From Pyronema omphalodes (taxonomy: Eukaryota > Ascomycota > Pezizomycetes > Pezizales > Pyronemataceae): a DNA stretch of 64,000 nt. Positions 1 through 11,113 of this stretch are shown here, in pieces; positions within the stretch are counted from its first letter, which is position 1, and each line of letters starts with the position of its first letter. A program made the position numbers and the translations under genes. Under the pieces are notes generated by a model, which searched no databases, was not told the DNA's origin, and saw only the letters and a program-made list of their open reading frames with translations. The stretch spans positions 1 to 64,000 of the forward strand of contig JAJJXM010000050.1 of NCBI GenBank assembly GCA_024516155.1. The letters are read 5' to 3'.

Positions 1-155
1 AACCCTAACCCTACCCTAACCCTAACCCTAACCCTAACCCTAACCCTAACCCTAACCCTAACCCTAACCCTAACCCTAACCCTAACCCTAACCCTAACCC
101 TAACCCTAACCCTAACCCTAACCCTAACCCTAACCCTAACCCTAACCCTAACCCT
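1..155. repeat. Telomeric repeat array
   Basis: The window opens with about 25 copies of CCCTAA, the C-rich strand of the TTAGGG telomere repeat used by most filamentous fungi. One unit near position 13 is shortened. The C-rich strand read inwards is expected for a left chromosome end. The array stops abruptly at position 155 and coding-like sequence follows without a spacer. Confidence 0.97.
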
Positions 156-156
156 G

Positions 157-615
157 GGGTTCGGATTGCAGTGGACGCTGCCAGTGCAGATTTCTACAGT
201 GGTATTGAAAGGAGGATTAAAACTGAACGTGACAATAAGCAGGTGAGCAGCATAGCTCTGGAATCGAGATCATCGCTGATGTTTTTTCATCCAGAATAGG
301 GCAATCAGTTATGACGACAATCGGCACAGAACGATTCACGGGCAGGGTGGTTTGCCTTCGGAAACATCAATGGGAGGGACAGTATTGCGCAGGGCAAAAG
401 GAACAAAGAGGTTATTGGAGGAAATGCCAGAAGGTGATTCTCTATGTCTGCCTGACTTCAACAGGCCGCTTGCAACATTGGATAAGAAGAGACTGGACAC
501 AGTCTCGGTTATTAACCTGTCGGGTGATGGTGCTGGGAAAGAAAAGGACGATTCACATATTGACATCAACCATGATCAGGATACTATGGAGGTGGATCAG
601 GATTTTTCTCCGTGA
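157..615 (+). pseudogene. 3' end of a truncated subtelomeric gene, product unrecognised
   Basis: Two exons can be read. Exon 1 runs from the telomere edge (157) to 242. The intron 243-294 has a GTGAGC donor, a pyrimidine stretch and a CAG acceptor. Exon 2 runs 295-615 and ends in TGA. The frame is open across the junction in phase 0 and has no start codon, because the gene is cut off by the telomere array. The C terminus is acidic and rich in Asp, Ser and Asn, and ends in EVDQDFSP. I recognise no family. Subtelomeric helicase-type genes are common in this position in fungi, but no helicase motif is visible in the surviving part. The splice model is inferred. Confidence 0.5.
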
Positions 616-2095
616 ATGGGGATCACAATTTTTTTTGTTGGAGTTTACATTATGGTGGAATTATGTTTGTTTCCTTTTTCTTTATAAGTGGTACTTCAGA
701 ACTGAAATTGGTTTGAGAGCTATATCTGACTGACTGTATTGTATGGTTAATAATGATAACGGCCAACTTATACATGTAATTTGCTCACAATGTTCATACT
801 GCAAGCACATTGATTATTGTCTTAAGCCTGAGATGACTTCTAAACCCGCCCATTTGTGTTGTGCCATATTGTGTTTTGATACCAGTGAAATCCCACAGTT
901 ACCGTCATGCTCGTGTCCATGATCATGACATATGCAATGGTGTTGATACATTGCAGAGGTCCAATCTCCCACCTTCAGCGACCGTCTCCCAGATCTCCTC
1001 GCCAACCTCCCTGCATAAATCTCTCCTAATTATTACCTACTCACTTCACTCTTCTTGCCCAAATCTCCTCTCTCACCGCACCTCCTCCCTCATGCCTCCT
1101 CCCTATATATGTTCACCTAGTCACTTCACGATGAAACCTCTATGTACAGACGCTATCTAGTTATTCCAACCCCTAAACCTATATTCTTCAGAATTGAAAG
1201 TTGGAACTCGAAAAGAAAGCTACTGTAACATGTGATTGTTATCCATAATGGTCATTTGCATTGCTCTCATAGTCTATCCCTTCCTGGCAATGCTAGCATG
1301 TTGTATGAGAGTTTTCATTTCTATGTTCAGCGGCATATTAATATATGATTCGCCAAGTCCTCATTTAGGAGGGGTTCTGTAAGCGTGAGAATCTATGACT
1401 TAACCAGCGGTGTGGCTGTGTTGTGTCGTTGCAACGCATGAAAAGTGAAAAATAAAAAGTGCAAATGCAAATTAAAACTGCAAAAGTTTTTTGTCTCTCC
1501 ATGTACAGATGCGTTGCCGTACTCGCGTCCTCTTGTGTCAAAACTGTGGTCTCCTTTGGAGGCCCCAAGTCACCAATGGCCTTAGATCAATCACTGATTC
1601 CTGCCCAACGTCAGCATTAAAATCTCCAAGTCTAGGATTAGATAAAACATTTTCTAACCTGTCACATACTATGGATAATGCTTTCGTATAATGAAAGCAT
1701 TACGCATAACGCATGGCAGAGTAACTCAAAATAGTTAACGTTGGTCATATCGCATGTTCTATCCTCGGAGGTTTAAGGGGCGCCTAAGAACTTCGGCTCA
1801 GACAATTACCTGAGATGAACGACTGATACTCGTATAGGTCGGGCGTGGTGAGACTGTTATATATTCAGAGTGGTTCAGCAGAAAGCAACATTTCGCCGAC
1901 TGTCCCCTGAAATGACGCCGGCAGATCGTATTCCTTATGGATGTGTCGTCCCCAATGAGGTGTACATTAGTCATCCGGAAATTTGGAATGACTTCTCAGG
2001 TACTAGCATCCCTTCCAGTCTGCTCGCTCAAGTTACAACCGGAATACCTCCGAAACCCAGACCACGTCATAACCTTACGGTTGGGAACGTTTAAG

Positions 2096-2126
<31 letters not shown>

Positions 2127-3142
2127 CCTCCGAAATCACCATCCCCACGGTCTTCGATACCGTTGTTATTCCGACCGACTTGGTACGGCAATAGTGACTC
2201 CGCATTTGCAATATTCATTTCCTCAATATCGTATTCTTTATCTCGCCTCTGGACAACGTAAAGGTATAATAACTATCGCTGCAATTCTCACAAAATGTAC
2301 GGTAAAGCCGTATGCCGTCAGGTTCCTATCGCTAATGCGACCAGGAACCGGATTCCGCATGGAGCCGCGGAATAATAATCGTGCCGGGGCTTCAAGGAAG
2401 CCTGGAGAAATATCACCAGATTATGAAGTCTCGAGATCGAGCGATAAGAGGTGCATAATACGATTAAAAGTCGACGACACAAAACGATGGCGCGGTGAAA
2501 TAGCAATCCCAGATCAATCAGAAGACGCCGTGAAATATTTGAATATAGTTCACCCACGCTCTTATGAAAATCTTAGAAATGGGGACCGGTAACTGATATT
2601 TGTAGATTCCCTGTATTGCATCATGAATAATCACTACACATCAAGTAGAATACGGAGCCGATAACTATTATTACGAAGCAACATAATTACAATACATGGT
2701 AGGTGCATGCTTTTCAAACTCCTGGCTCTATCAACTTCGTTTTGAATCAAGTTGTTGGAATAGTTAGCAAGACGCGATATTCAAAAGGTCCACCAAGAAA
2801 ACAGGAAAAATGCAAAGAGGAAGATATACACGGAGCGTTCCTGTTTGGACGTATTTCTCGGGCGTTATCTTTCTCTTGCCCTAGTAATACTAGTCGGCTC
2901 TCAACGAGACTGTACTGTCTAAATTTGGCACGTCATAGATACCTTTTTCATCAATTTGCAACGACAAGATTTTTCACTGGATAGAGTTTCACGTCTTGTT
3001 CTCCACTCCATCCATGTTCTTCAAAACTACTGTGGGGGGCCACAAATTAAGTTCTATTGCCCCGTGAAAACGGAGAGGAAACCCCGAAACTGATCATTGT
3101 AAATCACTCGGAGGTACTTATTTTTGCAATCGTCCGACGAGT
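616..3142. other. Subtelomeric spacer without a convincing gene
   Basis: Only short, overlapping open frames occur here, and none has a recognisable motif or a plausible splice partner. Composition is mixed, with pyrimidine-rich stretches near 1000-1140. The one structured item is the (AATC)n-tailed sequence near 2070-2130. The segment ends where the LINE coding sequence begins. Confidence 0.6.
2066..2126 (+). repeat. Putative 3' end of a non-LTR element with (AATC)n tail
   Basis: A stretch reading ATAACCTTACGGTTGGGAAC is followed by six to seven copies of AATC. A clearly related stretch occurs at 40477-40525, where CATAACTTTGCGGTTGGGAA is followed by a degenerate ATCAA-rich tail. A conserved block before a simple-repeat tail resembles the 3' ends of LINEs or SINEs. 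No internal tRNA-type promoter was seen upstream, so the family is unassigned. Confidence 0.4.
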
Positions 3143-5168
3143 AAAATCAAATCAATTCCCAAGCCTGGGAAGACGTCTTACTCAAAAGCCAAAAGCTTCC
3201 GGGTGATCTCCCTTTTGAGCTGCATGGGGAAATTGGTTGAAAAGGTAGCGGCGATGATGATCGCAGAGGAAGCGGAGAAAAAGGGGGCTTTTCATGTAGG
3301 ACAGTTTGGAGGCAGAAGAGGAAGGTTGGCAGTAGACGCGGCGGCGGTGCTGATAGAAGCGGTGGAGGGAGCATGGGAAAGGAGAAAAATCGCAGGAGCC
3401 CTGATGATGGACATCAAAGGTGCCTTCCCGACGGTTAATCCTTACTGTTTGGTTGAGAAGATGCGGCGATATCACATAGACGGAGATCTCGTCCGGTGGG
3501 TTGCGAGCTTCTTGGAGGACCGCAAAGTGGAAATCTCGATTGGAGGAGACTCTGGGCCGGCAATGGACACAAACAAGGGGCTTCCACAAGGCTCCCCTGT
3601 TTCCCCCGTCCTTTTCCTGATATATATCGCCGATCTTGCTAATAAGATTGAGTCAGAGCTACCACGCACGGTGGGACTGTCCTCCGTGGACGACGTCACA
3701 TGGATTGCAGAGGGCAACGACGCAGCAGAAATCGCCTCCACTCTCGCCCGGTGTGCCCAGCTAAGCCTGCTGTGGGCCCGTCGCAACGCCGTCCGATTCG
3801 AGACCGACAAAACAGAGGCCATCTTATTCTCCCGTCGACGCGGTAACCCAAACCCCGACTCGCTGACCGTCGATATCCACTACGACGGCGTCATCCACAA
3901 TGTGCCGTTCAACGACTCCGCCGTCCGCTGGCTAGGGTTCTGGCTGGATCCCAAGCTCACCCCGGACCACCACCACCAGAAGTGGCTCACCCGGGCCCGT
4001 CAGCAACACGCCCGCCTCGCTCGCCTCTGCCGCTCCCAGGGTCTACCCCCGGGCAGCACTGCAAACATCCAACAAGCAGTCGTTCAATCTGTGGCCACTT
4101 ACGGCGCGGAAATCCACGCTGCTCGTCGCCTTCCCACCCGAGATGCCAGCAGCTTCTCTCGTCTCCAGCTCCTGCTCAACAAACAGGCCCGCGCCGTTAC
4201 GGGGTGCCTGCGCACGACTCCCCTGGCCTTCCTTCTCGCTGAAGGAGCCACTCGCCCAGCAGAAGCCATTGTTCGAGGTCGGGAAGCACGATTCCGATCA
4301 CGGCTTATCACTCGACCGCTCCCGCCAGTCAGCACCGATCCCAATCGCCCCACACCGACAGCCATAGTCATCCGCAACCTCACTCAGCGCGCAGTGACCC
4401 GTTCTGGTTTTGCGTCCGCTGAGCCTGTTCACCACGTCGACCCCCATCGTCAGTGGTGCAACGTCACCATCGCCCCCCGAGCGGAAGCGGAAGCCTACGC
4501 CAAAAACTGGAGGACCCTCAACTCCATATGCATTTGGACAGATGGGTCCCGCATGGAAGACCGCACCGGATCGGGCCTCGTGAGATACGTCGACGGTGTG
4601 CTTACCAGCTCTCACCACTACCTAGGCCGTCACACCGAGGTGTTCGACGCCGAGCTGTTCGCAATGTACCGTGCCCTCAAAGAGCTCTGGGACAATCGCT
4701 TCCTCGACAGTGTCATCCTTAAACCCCCCCCGCTCGTCACCATCTTTTCGGATGCCCAAGCAGCCCTCCGGCGTCTGGAGTCCGACGAACCAGGCCCAGG
4801 ACAATCCGTCACTCGGCTGATCGCCGACGAAGTCCGCTGGCTGCGCCGGAACAACGACATCTCCGTCGAGTTCCACTGGGTCCCAGGCCACTGTGGGATC
4901 ACAGAAAACGAAGCAGCTGACGCCGCAGCAAAATTGGGTACCCGCCATCGATGTACTGCCCTGCCCCTGATGAGGTGCGACGCCCCCGAGTGCTTGGTCC
5001 CCCATGAGGTATCACTCGCCCACCTCAACCGCATAGCCACTGAAACCCGCCGCGACATTACCAAGCGATGGATATCACAACGAGCCAAAGACAGCCGTTC
5101 TTTCCGTCCCCGCAAAACATGGGGCTTGCGCGACTCCCTCCGCTCTCTCCCTAAACGCCGCTCCGCAG
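3143..5168 (+). pseudogene. LINE ORF2, 5' part: reverse transcriptase and RNase H
   Basis: The frame opens at the IPKPGKT motif (about 3155-3175), typical of the start of the fungal LINE RT core. It continues through the SFRVISLLS block, a motif A reading DIKGAF (about 3410), the GLPQGSPVSPVLF block (about 3580-3620) and a catalytic VDD (about 3688). After the thumb comes an RNase H domain with TDGS (about 4540), an SDAQAA block (about 4750) and the HWVPGHCGITENEAAD block (about 4876-4920). It would reverse-transcribe the element's RNA at a nicked target. There is no methionine start because the element is 5'-truncated. From 5169 the frame runs into the LTR of element B, so the apparent C terminus after that point is foreign. 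The remainder of the protein lies at 33374-33681. Confidence 0.88.
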
Positions 5169-5928
5169 TGTCAAAATCCGGCTACACACGGTCGACAGGC
5201 GATACAACCGTCGGATTGCTATGCAATCGGGTTCGGCTCTGGACTCCTAGGTGAGTTAGTCACGGGCTCAGGCAGTACTTACCTTGTACACAGGATGTCC
5301 CTGCAGCGTTGCCTCTGATAGAATCGTCGGATGGGGATCTGGGTGGCGGGATAGGTGGGTATCCGGGATGGGTAAGTATGTTGGGATGGGCTGGGTTTGC
5401 GGTCACAGTTTAGATGATAGAACTTGCAGTGTGTAGATAGGATTGTGTAGATAGATAATTGATTGCGTACTAGACTAATGAAATACAAATGTCCCCTTAT
5501 ATACCTTTGTCCCTGTGCTCATGTGATTTCCCAACTTCATCTGACCCGCAGATATTCCATCCATCATGAGACACCCTTCGCTCCACCGTGACTCCCAAAA
5601 CCTAACTAAAACACAATACAAACATAAACCAAAACATAATACAAAACAAATACAAAACATAAACAAAACACAATACAAAACATAAGCAAAACACAATACA
5701 AAACATAAGCAAAACCTAATCCAAACCTCGAGGAAACCCTCCTCGTTCCACCCCGCACTTACCCCCTTGTCCCTCGCTTAACCCTAACTCCCCTCGCCTA
5801 TCCCTAGCTCCACCTCTTCGCTTAAACCCTAACCGTGACGTACGCCATTCCCAGCGTCACACCCACGAACCACAGCCCAGCTGTGGTTACCATTCCTCCC
5901 AGAGGCATATCCCTAGCGGCCCGTGACA
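5169..5928 (-). repeat. 3' LTR of element B
   Basis: The 760-bp LTR has TGTCA/TGACA inverted ends. It contains an AT-rich tandem repeat of about 19-bp units around AAAACACAATACAAAACATA (5605-5720). It also has several CCCTAA/CCCTAG-like motifs at 5775-5832. The right-hand end carries the last codons of ORF3 on the minus strand, so this coding tail is duplicated with every LTR. Confidence 0.85.
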
Positions 5929-6300
5929 GTAGCTCCCCCCTCCAGGCCGAGACTCCGACAAGGCTTGTCTGATGTTCCCCATGGGGACGAGGTCGGGGTT
6001 GTCGCTGCCGACGGTGATTGCGGTTCTGGCGGCGCATCTGCCGGATAGTTGTTGGCGGCGGGAAGAGTCTCCTCCGAAACCAGTGCTGGAGTGCTCCGGC
6101 AACGAGGACCCCTCGAATGGCGGTGGGGTGTGGGTCGGCGGTGGCACTTCTTCCTTTCCAGTGGGTGGTCCGTAGAAAGAGAGGTTTATTGCGAGTCGTT
6201 CGGGGTCCCTGTTCGGGGACATGAGGTAGACAGGGACGTACCTCTTCTCCATCAAAGTCTCGCTTGAGGTTTCCGAGGCCAGCTCGGGTGCTGTGGGTGG
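5822..6300 (-). pseudogene. Element B ORF3, C-terminal part with hydrophobic anchor
   Basis: This is the downstream half of the ORF3 that begins at 23924. Element A is inserted between the halves. When A and one CTGTT copy are removed, the frame runs through without a break into a block reading LAINLSFYGPP, matched in element D by VAINLSFYQTA. Further on the frame changes around 6060-6090. The other frame then carries GVSAWRGELLSRAARDM and a final hydrophobic stretch ending in TVRV. Element D has the equivalent GVSAWRGGLMSQRSRDM. The last residues are encoded inside the LTR. The function is unknown: a membrane anchor is inferred from the hydrophobic C terminus, and the frame change suggests this copy is broken. 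Confidence 0.65.
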
Positions 6301-6305
6301 CTGTT

Positions 6306-7913
6306 TGTAAACCGGGGGTCCTAGGGTAATGGACGGCCGGGTAACTCTGAAATTCCCGAAAGAAAAGAGAGAAACAATAATTCCAAGAAGGGGAATTATT
6401 ACTTCTCAAGGGGATTCTTCTAACGGAAAGTAGAGGTGATAACAGTTATAAGTTTAAACTCTCCTGCGTATCCCAGGGAGCGTTTCGAGAGTATCGGTTT
6501 CGTTTGGTGGTCGTTTCTTTCAGAGGGACGACCGGAGGTATTGTATCGATTGGAGGTAAGTTATATATTTGAGGACGTCGGGTATTGACTCGAAAGATGA
6601 CAATAACCCTTCGTGGGAAGTGTGGTTGTATTCGGGACAGTATTGATTGCGTTGCTGGATGATGGCTTCTTCAAGTGGGGGCTTTTGGCACTTTTATATT
6701 TTTCTTATCTTGAGCTCCCCACTCATATACCCTGCAAGCACTATGCGGTGGGCGGAAGTGGAAGTACCCTAAGACGTTGGTTGGCTACACCTAAACGTGA
6801 TTTTTCCACCATACAAAATGCAACTGTCGGTAAAAACGCTAATATCGCGAATATACTTTAAGACATCCTCCGGGCCGTTATCCGGATGATGCCTTAGTCG
6901 TTTGCTAATGCCTAGACTCGTTCTCTTCGTCGTTTGCACTGATGTCATTAATAATAATAAGGCATCGGAATGCATTTCGAGGAATGTGCATTGCAGGACC
7001 GGCCGACGCGTTCCTGTAACTAACTTCGGATTTCGATATCCGGTTGGCGATTCCGTCGCATCCGGTGAAGTCGTTTGTATGATCTGATAATGTCGTCATG
7101 GACGGCAATAGACTGTGGGCCTTCCGGGGGTCCCTAATAGGAGGTGGTCCGATGTTCCGTTCGTCATACGGTCGTCTCGTCATATCGGCAGTTCGAAGCT
7201 GCGTTTGCGAAGATAAGGTTTCCGGTGATAACTAACCAAAGAGGCAGTTAACTCCTTATCTCCTTCGGCCGACTAGACTCCGCTGTCGTATGATGTTATT
7301 CGGCTTATCCGGTTTCCTCCGTCGGTCAGGCGTAATGCCTCGGTCACATATGACTATGTTTTCTTGTTTTACGGCAAAGTGTTTCGTGAATACATTATCC
7401 CATCAAACTTAAATACAGTTCTTTCCCTCCTAACCTTCCTATCCTCATCAACCTCGATATCTGTTTCCTGCGGTGACCTACTTGCGTCACATTCTCCTTT
7501 CTATTCGTATATATATCTGGCCCGCCGGGTCTCTTAGTTCCACGACCCTTTCTGGACGGTTTTCTCGTATACGGCGGAAGAGGTGCGTTCGCTCAAAGGC
7601 TTCGGTAAGTCTTTGAGTGAGGCCCTAAGGTTATAAGTATTCCAGGTTTTTATCAGCGGCAGCGGTATGTTCCTCGAGGTATGGCTGCGCATTAGAAACC
7701 GCAGTCATTGATCGGAAACAGACCCACCTCGGGGGCTGCCCCGGGTTTCCCCGCCCTAGATAACGCTGACTTTTTCCCTGGCCCCCCATTATCCTACATC
7801 CTGCGGGAAGTGGATGAAGGCTGGTTAGTAATAGCTCTCGCCTTTGGCTTGAGTTATTACTTAGGTAAGAATCCCCATTCTTTTCAAATGTCTTATCGGG
7901 GTAGGGTATGACA
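6306..7913 (-). repeat. 3' LTR of element A
   Basis: A 1608-bp repeat, unusually long for a fungal gypsy LTR, co-linear with 21858-23465 at a constant offset of 15552. Open frames within it are present in both copies but show no recognisable product. Confidence 0.92.
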
Positions 7914-8081
7914 CCACCTCCCCCCTCATAAGATTTCGCTCCGAAATCACTGACAATGATTATAGTAATTGATAAACGGGGTCTTTTCTGATGAAGTCCT
8001 CCAGCCCCTTCATCCACCAACACGTTTTCATGATAAGACCATTAAAACCTCAGTGAGGAAAGGTATCTTATGATGAGTTGA
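7914..8081 (-). other. Element A: region between pol stop and 3' LTR
   Basis: This short spacer follows the pol stop on the minus strand and precedes the 3' LTR. It should contain the polypurine tract. A purine-rich stretch (GAGGGGGGAGG on the minus strand, near 7915-7926) directly beside the LTR fits that role. Confidence 0.6.
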
Positions 8082-11000
8082 TTAAAAGCGCTGGTCCATC
8101 GGCATGCTTGGGTTCTTTGAGTGGAACTCGCGGAGAGATTCCAAGCCGCCTACTATGAAAGATTCATATGGTTCTTCTGTTTGATCTTTCTTTAAGGGAA
8201 AGCCTTTCCATTTGACTCGGTAAAGTACTTTTCCTCTTGTTTTCCTACTCGAAATGATTTCTTCAATTTCCCATTCCTCATTGCCTTCAATGTCATCTGC
8301 TTCGTCGATGATCTGAAGGAGGTCTGGGGGAGATCTGTTGCCATTGTTGTAGGGCTCGAGTAGGGAGACGTGGAAGGTGTTGTGGATCTTCCATTTCCGG
8401 GGGAGAGATAAGCGCATCGCTGTTGGTGATACTACTTTCTCTATGGTGAAGGGACCGTGCTTTTTGTGGTCGAGCTTGTCTTTTGGTCTCCTTGTTTGTA
8501 TGTGTCGTCCGTCTAACATGACCAGATCTCCAACCTTAAATTCTGGGGCATCCTTTCGTTTAGCGTCTGCATACTTCCGCATCCTTTCTTGTGTCGACTT
8601 CAAGTTCTGAATAAGTATGCCATGGACGGAGGTGATGTGGTTGATGAAGCTTTGTTCCTCATTCAGTTTCGTGTTTGATGATGCCGGGTTGGTGCATGCT
8701 GGATGTCTTCTGTAATTGGCGTAGAAGGGCGACATGCCAGTAGCCTGGGTTATTGAATTGTTGTAGGCGAATTCGGCCATGGGTAGTAGGTCGACCCAAT
8801 CATCCATCTCGTAGTTAATGAATGATCGGAGGTATGCTTCGATGGTCTGGTTGATTCGTTCAGTTTGCCCATCCGTTTGAGGGTGGAAGGCAGTGCTCAT
8901 TCTTGGGCGAACACCTAAAATGCCCAAGAATTGTTTCCACTCTGTCGAAGTGAATCTGGAGTCTCGATCGGAGATTATGTCTGCCGGAATGCCGTGGAAT
9001 CTCCAAATCTCTCTTGCAAATATCTTGACCAGATGGGCAGCTGTTTTCTCATCTTTCTTGAGCGGGATAAAATGAGCCATCTTTGTGAATCTATCGATGA
9101 TGACCCATAATTGATCGCACCTATCAGAAAGTGGTAAGTCTGTTATAAGATCCATGGCGATTGATGTCCATGGAGCGTATGGAAGCTCGAGTGGCGAAAG
9201 CATTCCATAGGGTTTGTGTCGTGCTGTTTTGTCTCGTTGACATTCGTTACAGCTTCGGATGTATTCAATTATTTCCTGGTCCATCTTTGGCCACCAGAAA
9301 TTTCGTCTTATCAATTCTATTGTTTTATCTTGGCCAAAGTGGCCTGCAATTTTACTGTTATGCTCTGTATCAAGGACCGCTTGTCGTGCATTCTGTGGGA
9401 CCCAGAGTAATCCTTTGCGATATAATAAACCGTTTCTTTCTTCTAATAATCCTTCCGTCCTAGCCTTTTCCTTTCCTTCTTGATCCTTCGCGCTTCCATC
9501 CAAACTCCTTAAAGCCTGCTGGTATGCCGCGTCCTTCTTTCCTGCTTCCTTTATATCCATTTCAAATTCCTTTGTCCATCTAGATACTGCCGTTGACAGA
9601 TATTCTAGTTGAACAGCCGAGCAACAAAAAACCATTCCTTCTCCTCCTGTACTGATTGCTGAAATTCCGTTGAAGTGTTTTTCTTTCAGGATCGTCTGTA
9701 CAGGCTGATCTCCATCTCCCCCCTTTTCAGGGCGGTACTCCGGGCGCCTAGACAATGCATCTGGCTTGCCAGTACTTGTTCCTTTTCGATAAAAAATTTT
9801 GAAGTCCACGCCGGCTAATTCCTGAGCCCAGCGTGCCTGCCTTCGGTTGAGCACTTTAGTTGTCATAAAGTACTCGAGATTTTTATGGTCGGTGTATACC
9901 TGAACCATGTGTAAGGATCCCTCCAGATACCGCCTCAAAACCTTAAAGCAGTCAACAATTGCTAGTAATTCCTTGTCATGAATTTCATAATTGATTTCTG
10001 CTGGGGAAAATTTCCTGGAGTGAAAGGCAACAGGGTGCAATTTGTTATCATCCCCTTTTTGTGACAGGGTGGCACCTAGTGCGAAATCTGAAGCATCAGT
10101 CTCCACAATACATTCGCGCCGGGGGTCGAAATGTGTGAGGATCGGTGCTGTCGTGAAGCATTTCTTGAGTTTTTCGAATGCTGTTGTCATGTTTTCGGTC
10201 CAAGCCCAATCCTTTGGGGAACCTTTGGTTGAGTCGCTTAGGGGTTTTGCGATCTTGGAGAATCCGGCAATGAAGCGACGGTAAAAGTTGGCGAATCCGA
10301 TGAATGATTGGACGCCTTTCAAATTAGTTGGCCGCTGCCAATCTTGAATGCTTTGAACCTTGTCCTGGGCCATTTCAATTCCGTCTTGTGAAATGACATA
10401 GCCTAAGAAATCAACCCTGGATGTTGACCAGAAGCACTTGTCCTGTGAAATAGCCAGGCCATTTTCTGCAAGTCGTTTCAGAACATCTAGGACCAGTCGG
10501 TCGTGCTCCTTCTCATTTTCGGCATAGATGAGAATATTGTCAAGGTAGACAATGAGGCCTTGATCGAGTAAGTCCCGGAATATGTGATTCATCATATTCT
10601 GGAAGGTTGCTGGTGCATTAGAGAGTCCGAACGGCATTACTGTGTATTCGTACGGCCCATATCTTGTTTTGAAGGCTGTCTTCCATTCGTCTCCGGGCTT
10701 TATCCTGATTAGATTATAGCCGTTTTTAAGATCAATCTTAGTGAAGATTTTGGCACTGCGAACTCGATCTTGTAATTCGGTCATGATCGGTAAGGGGTAC
10801 CGGTTTGCTATGGTTACTTTATTCAAGCCCCGGTAGTCGACACAAAGTCGTAGTCCTCTGCCATGGGGTTTTGGGACGAAGATGATTGGTGCCGCTGCTG
10901 GGGATTTTGAATGTCTAATTTTACCGAGTTCCAACATTTCTTTGAGATATTCTCGAAGTTCTGTGAGCTCGGCTTCGTTCAAGGGGTACATCGGTCCCCA

Positions 11001-11108
11001 TGGCGGCTGTTCTCCTTCCTTGAGGTCGATTGCATGATCATACGGCTTATGATCAGGTAGTTTGTCGGCTAGTTCCTTTCCCAAGACTTCGCATAGGGGT
11101 CGGAACTT
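8082..11108 (-). CDS. pol: Element A pol: RT, RNase H, integrase, chromodomain
   Basis: About 1008 residues continue the protease frame that is interrupted at 18760 by element D. An apparent extension of the frame upstream to 11339 is element D LTR sequence and does not belong to the gene. RT shows LCVDYRGLNKVTIANRYPLP and the active-site block reads YLDNILIY, with Asn replacing the second Asp of YxDD (codon at 10536-10538). RNase H carries ETDASDFALGA. Integrase has an HHCC zinc motif (H..H..CNEC) and DDE residues in AMDLITDLP, ISDRDSRFTS and GQTERIN. A chromodomain near the C terminus reads WEIEEIISSRKTRGKVLYRV. No internal stop was seen. The gene is intact apart from the D insertion, but the RT active-site change is notable. 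Confidence 0.92.
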   Translation of the reverse strand, partial: KFRPLCEVLGKELADKLPDHKPYDHAIDLKEGEQPPWGPMYPLNEAELTELREYLKEMLELGKIRHSKSPAAAPIIFVPKPHGRGLRLCVDYRGLNKVTIANRYPLPIMTELQDRVRSAKIFTKIDLKNGYNLIRIKPGDEWKTAFKTRYGPYEYTVMPFGLSNAPATFQNMMNHIFRDLLDQGLIVYLDNILIYAENEKEHDRLVLDVLKRLAENGLAISQDKCFWSTSRVDFLGYVISQDGIEMAQDKVQSIQDWQRPTNLKGVQSFIGFANFYRRFIAGFSKIAKPLSDSTKGSPKDWAWTENMTTAFEKLKKCFTTAPILTHFDPRRECIVETDASDFALGATLSQKGDDNKLHPVAFHSRKFSPAEINYEIHDKELLAIVDCFKVLRRYLEGSLHMVQVYTDHKNLEYFMTTKVLNRRQARWAQELAGVDFKIFYRKGTSTGKPDALSRRPEYRPEKGGDGDQPVQTILKEKHFNGISAISTGGEGMVFCCSAVQLEYLSTAVSRWTKEFEMDIKEAGKKDAAYQQALRSLDGSAKDQEGKEKARTEGLLEERNGLLYRKGLLWVPQNARQAVLDTEHNSKIAGHFGQDKTIELIRRNFWWPKMDQEIIEYIRSCNECQRDKTARHKPYGMLSPLELPYAPWTSIAMDLITDLPLSDRCDQLWVIIDRFTKMAHFIPLKKDEKTAAHLVKIFAREIWRFHGIPADIISDRDSRFTSTEWKQFLGILGVRPRMSTAFHPQTDGQTERINQTIEAYLRSFINYEMDDWVDLLPMAEFAYNNSITQATGMSPFYANYRRHPACTNPASSNTKLNEEQSFINHITSVHGILIQNLKSTQERMRKYADAKRKDAPEFKVGDLVMLDGRHIQTRRPKDKLDHKKHGPFTIEKVVSPTAMRLSLPRKWKIHNTFHVSLLEPYNNGNRSPPDLLQIIDEADDIEGNEEWEIEEIISSRKTRGKVLYRVKWKGFPLKKDQTEEPYESFIVGGLESLREFHSKNPSMPMDQRF

Positions 11109-11113
11109 ATCGG

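Noticed and set aside
2194..2592. 132-codon frame in the subtelomere
   Set aside because: No recognisable domain and an overlapping antisense frame of similar length. Insufficient evidence for a gene.
5775..5832. CCCTAA-like motifs as an interstitial telomere
   Set aside because: Irregular, interrupted copies inside the B LTR. More likely LTR composition than a healed break.
6301..6409. N-terminal part of a minus-strand frame reading into ORF3 from 6409
   Set aside because: The first part is element A LTR (identical to 21853-21961). ORF3 truly comes from 23924 across the insertion.
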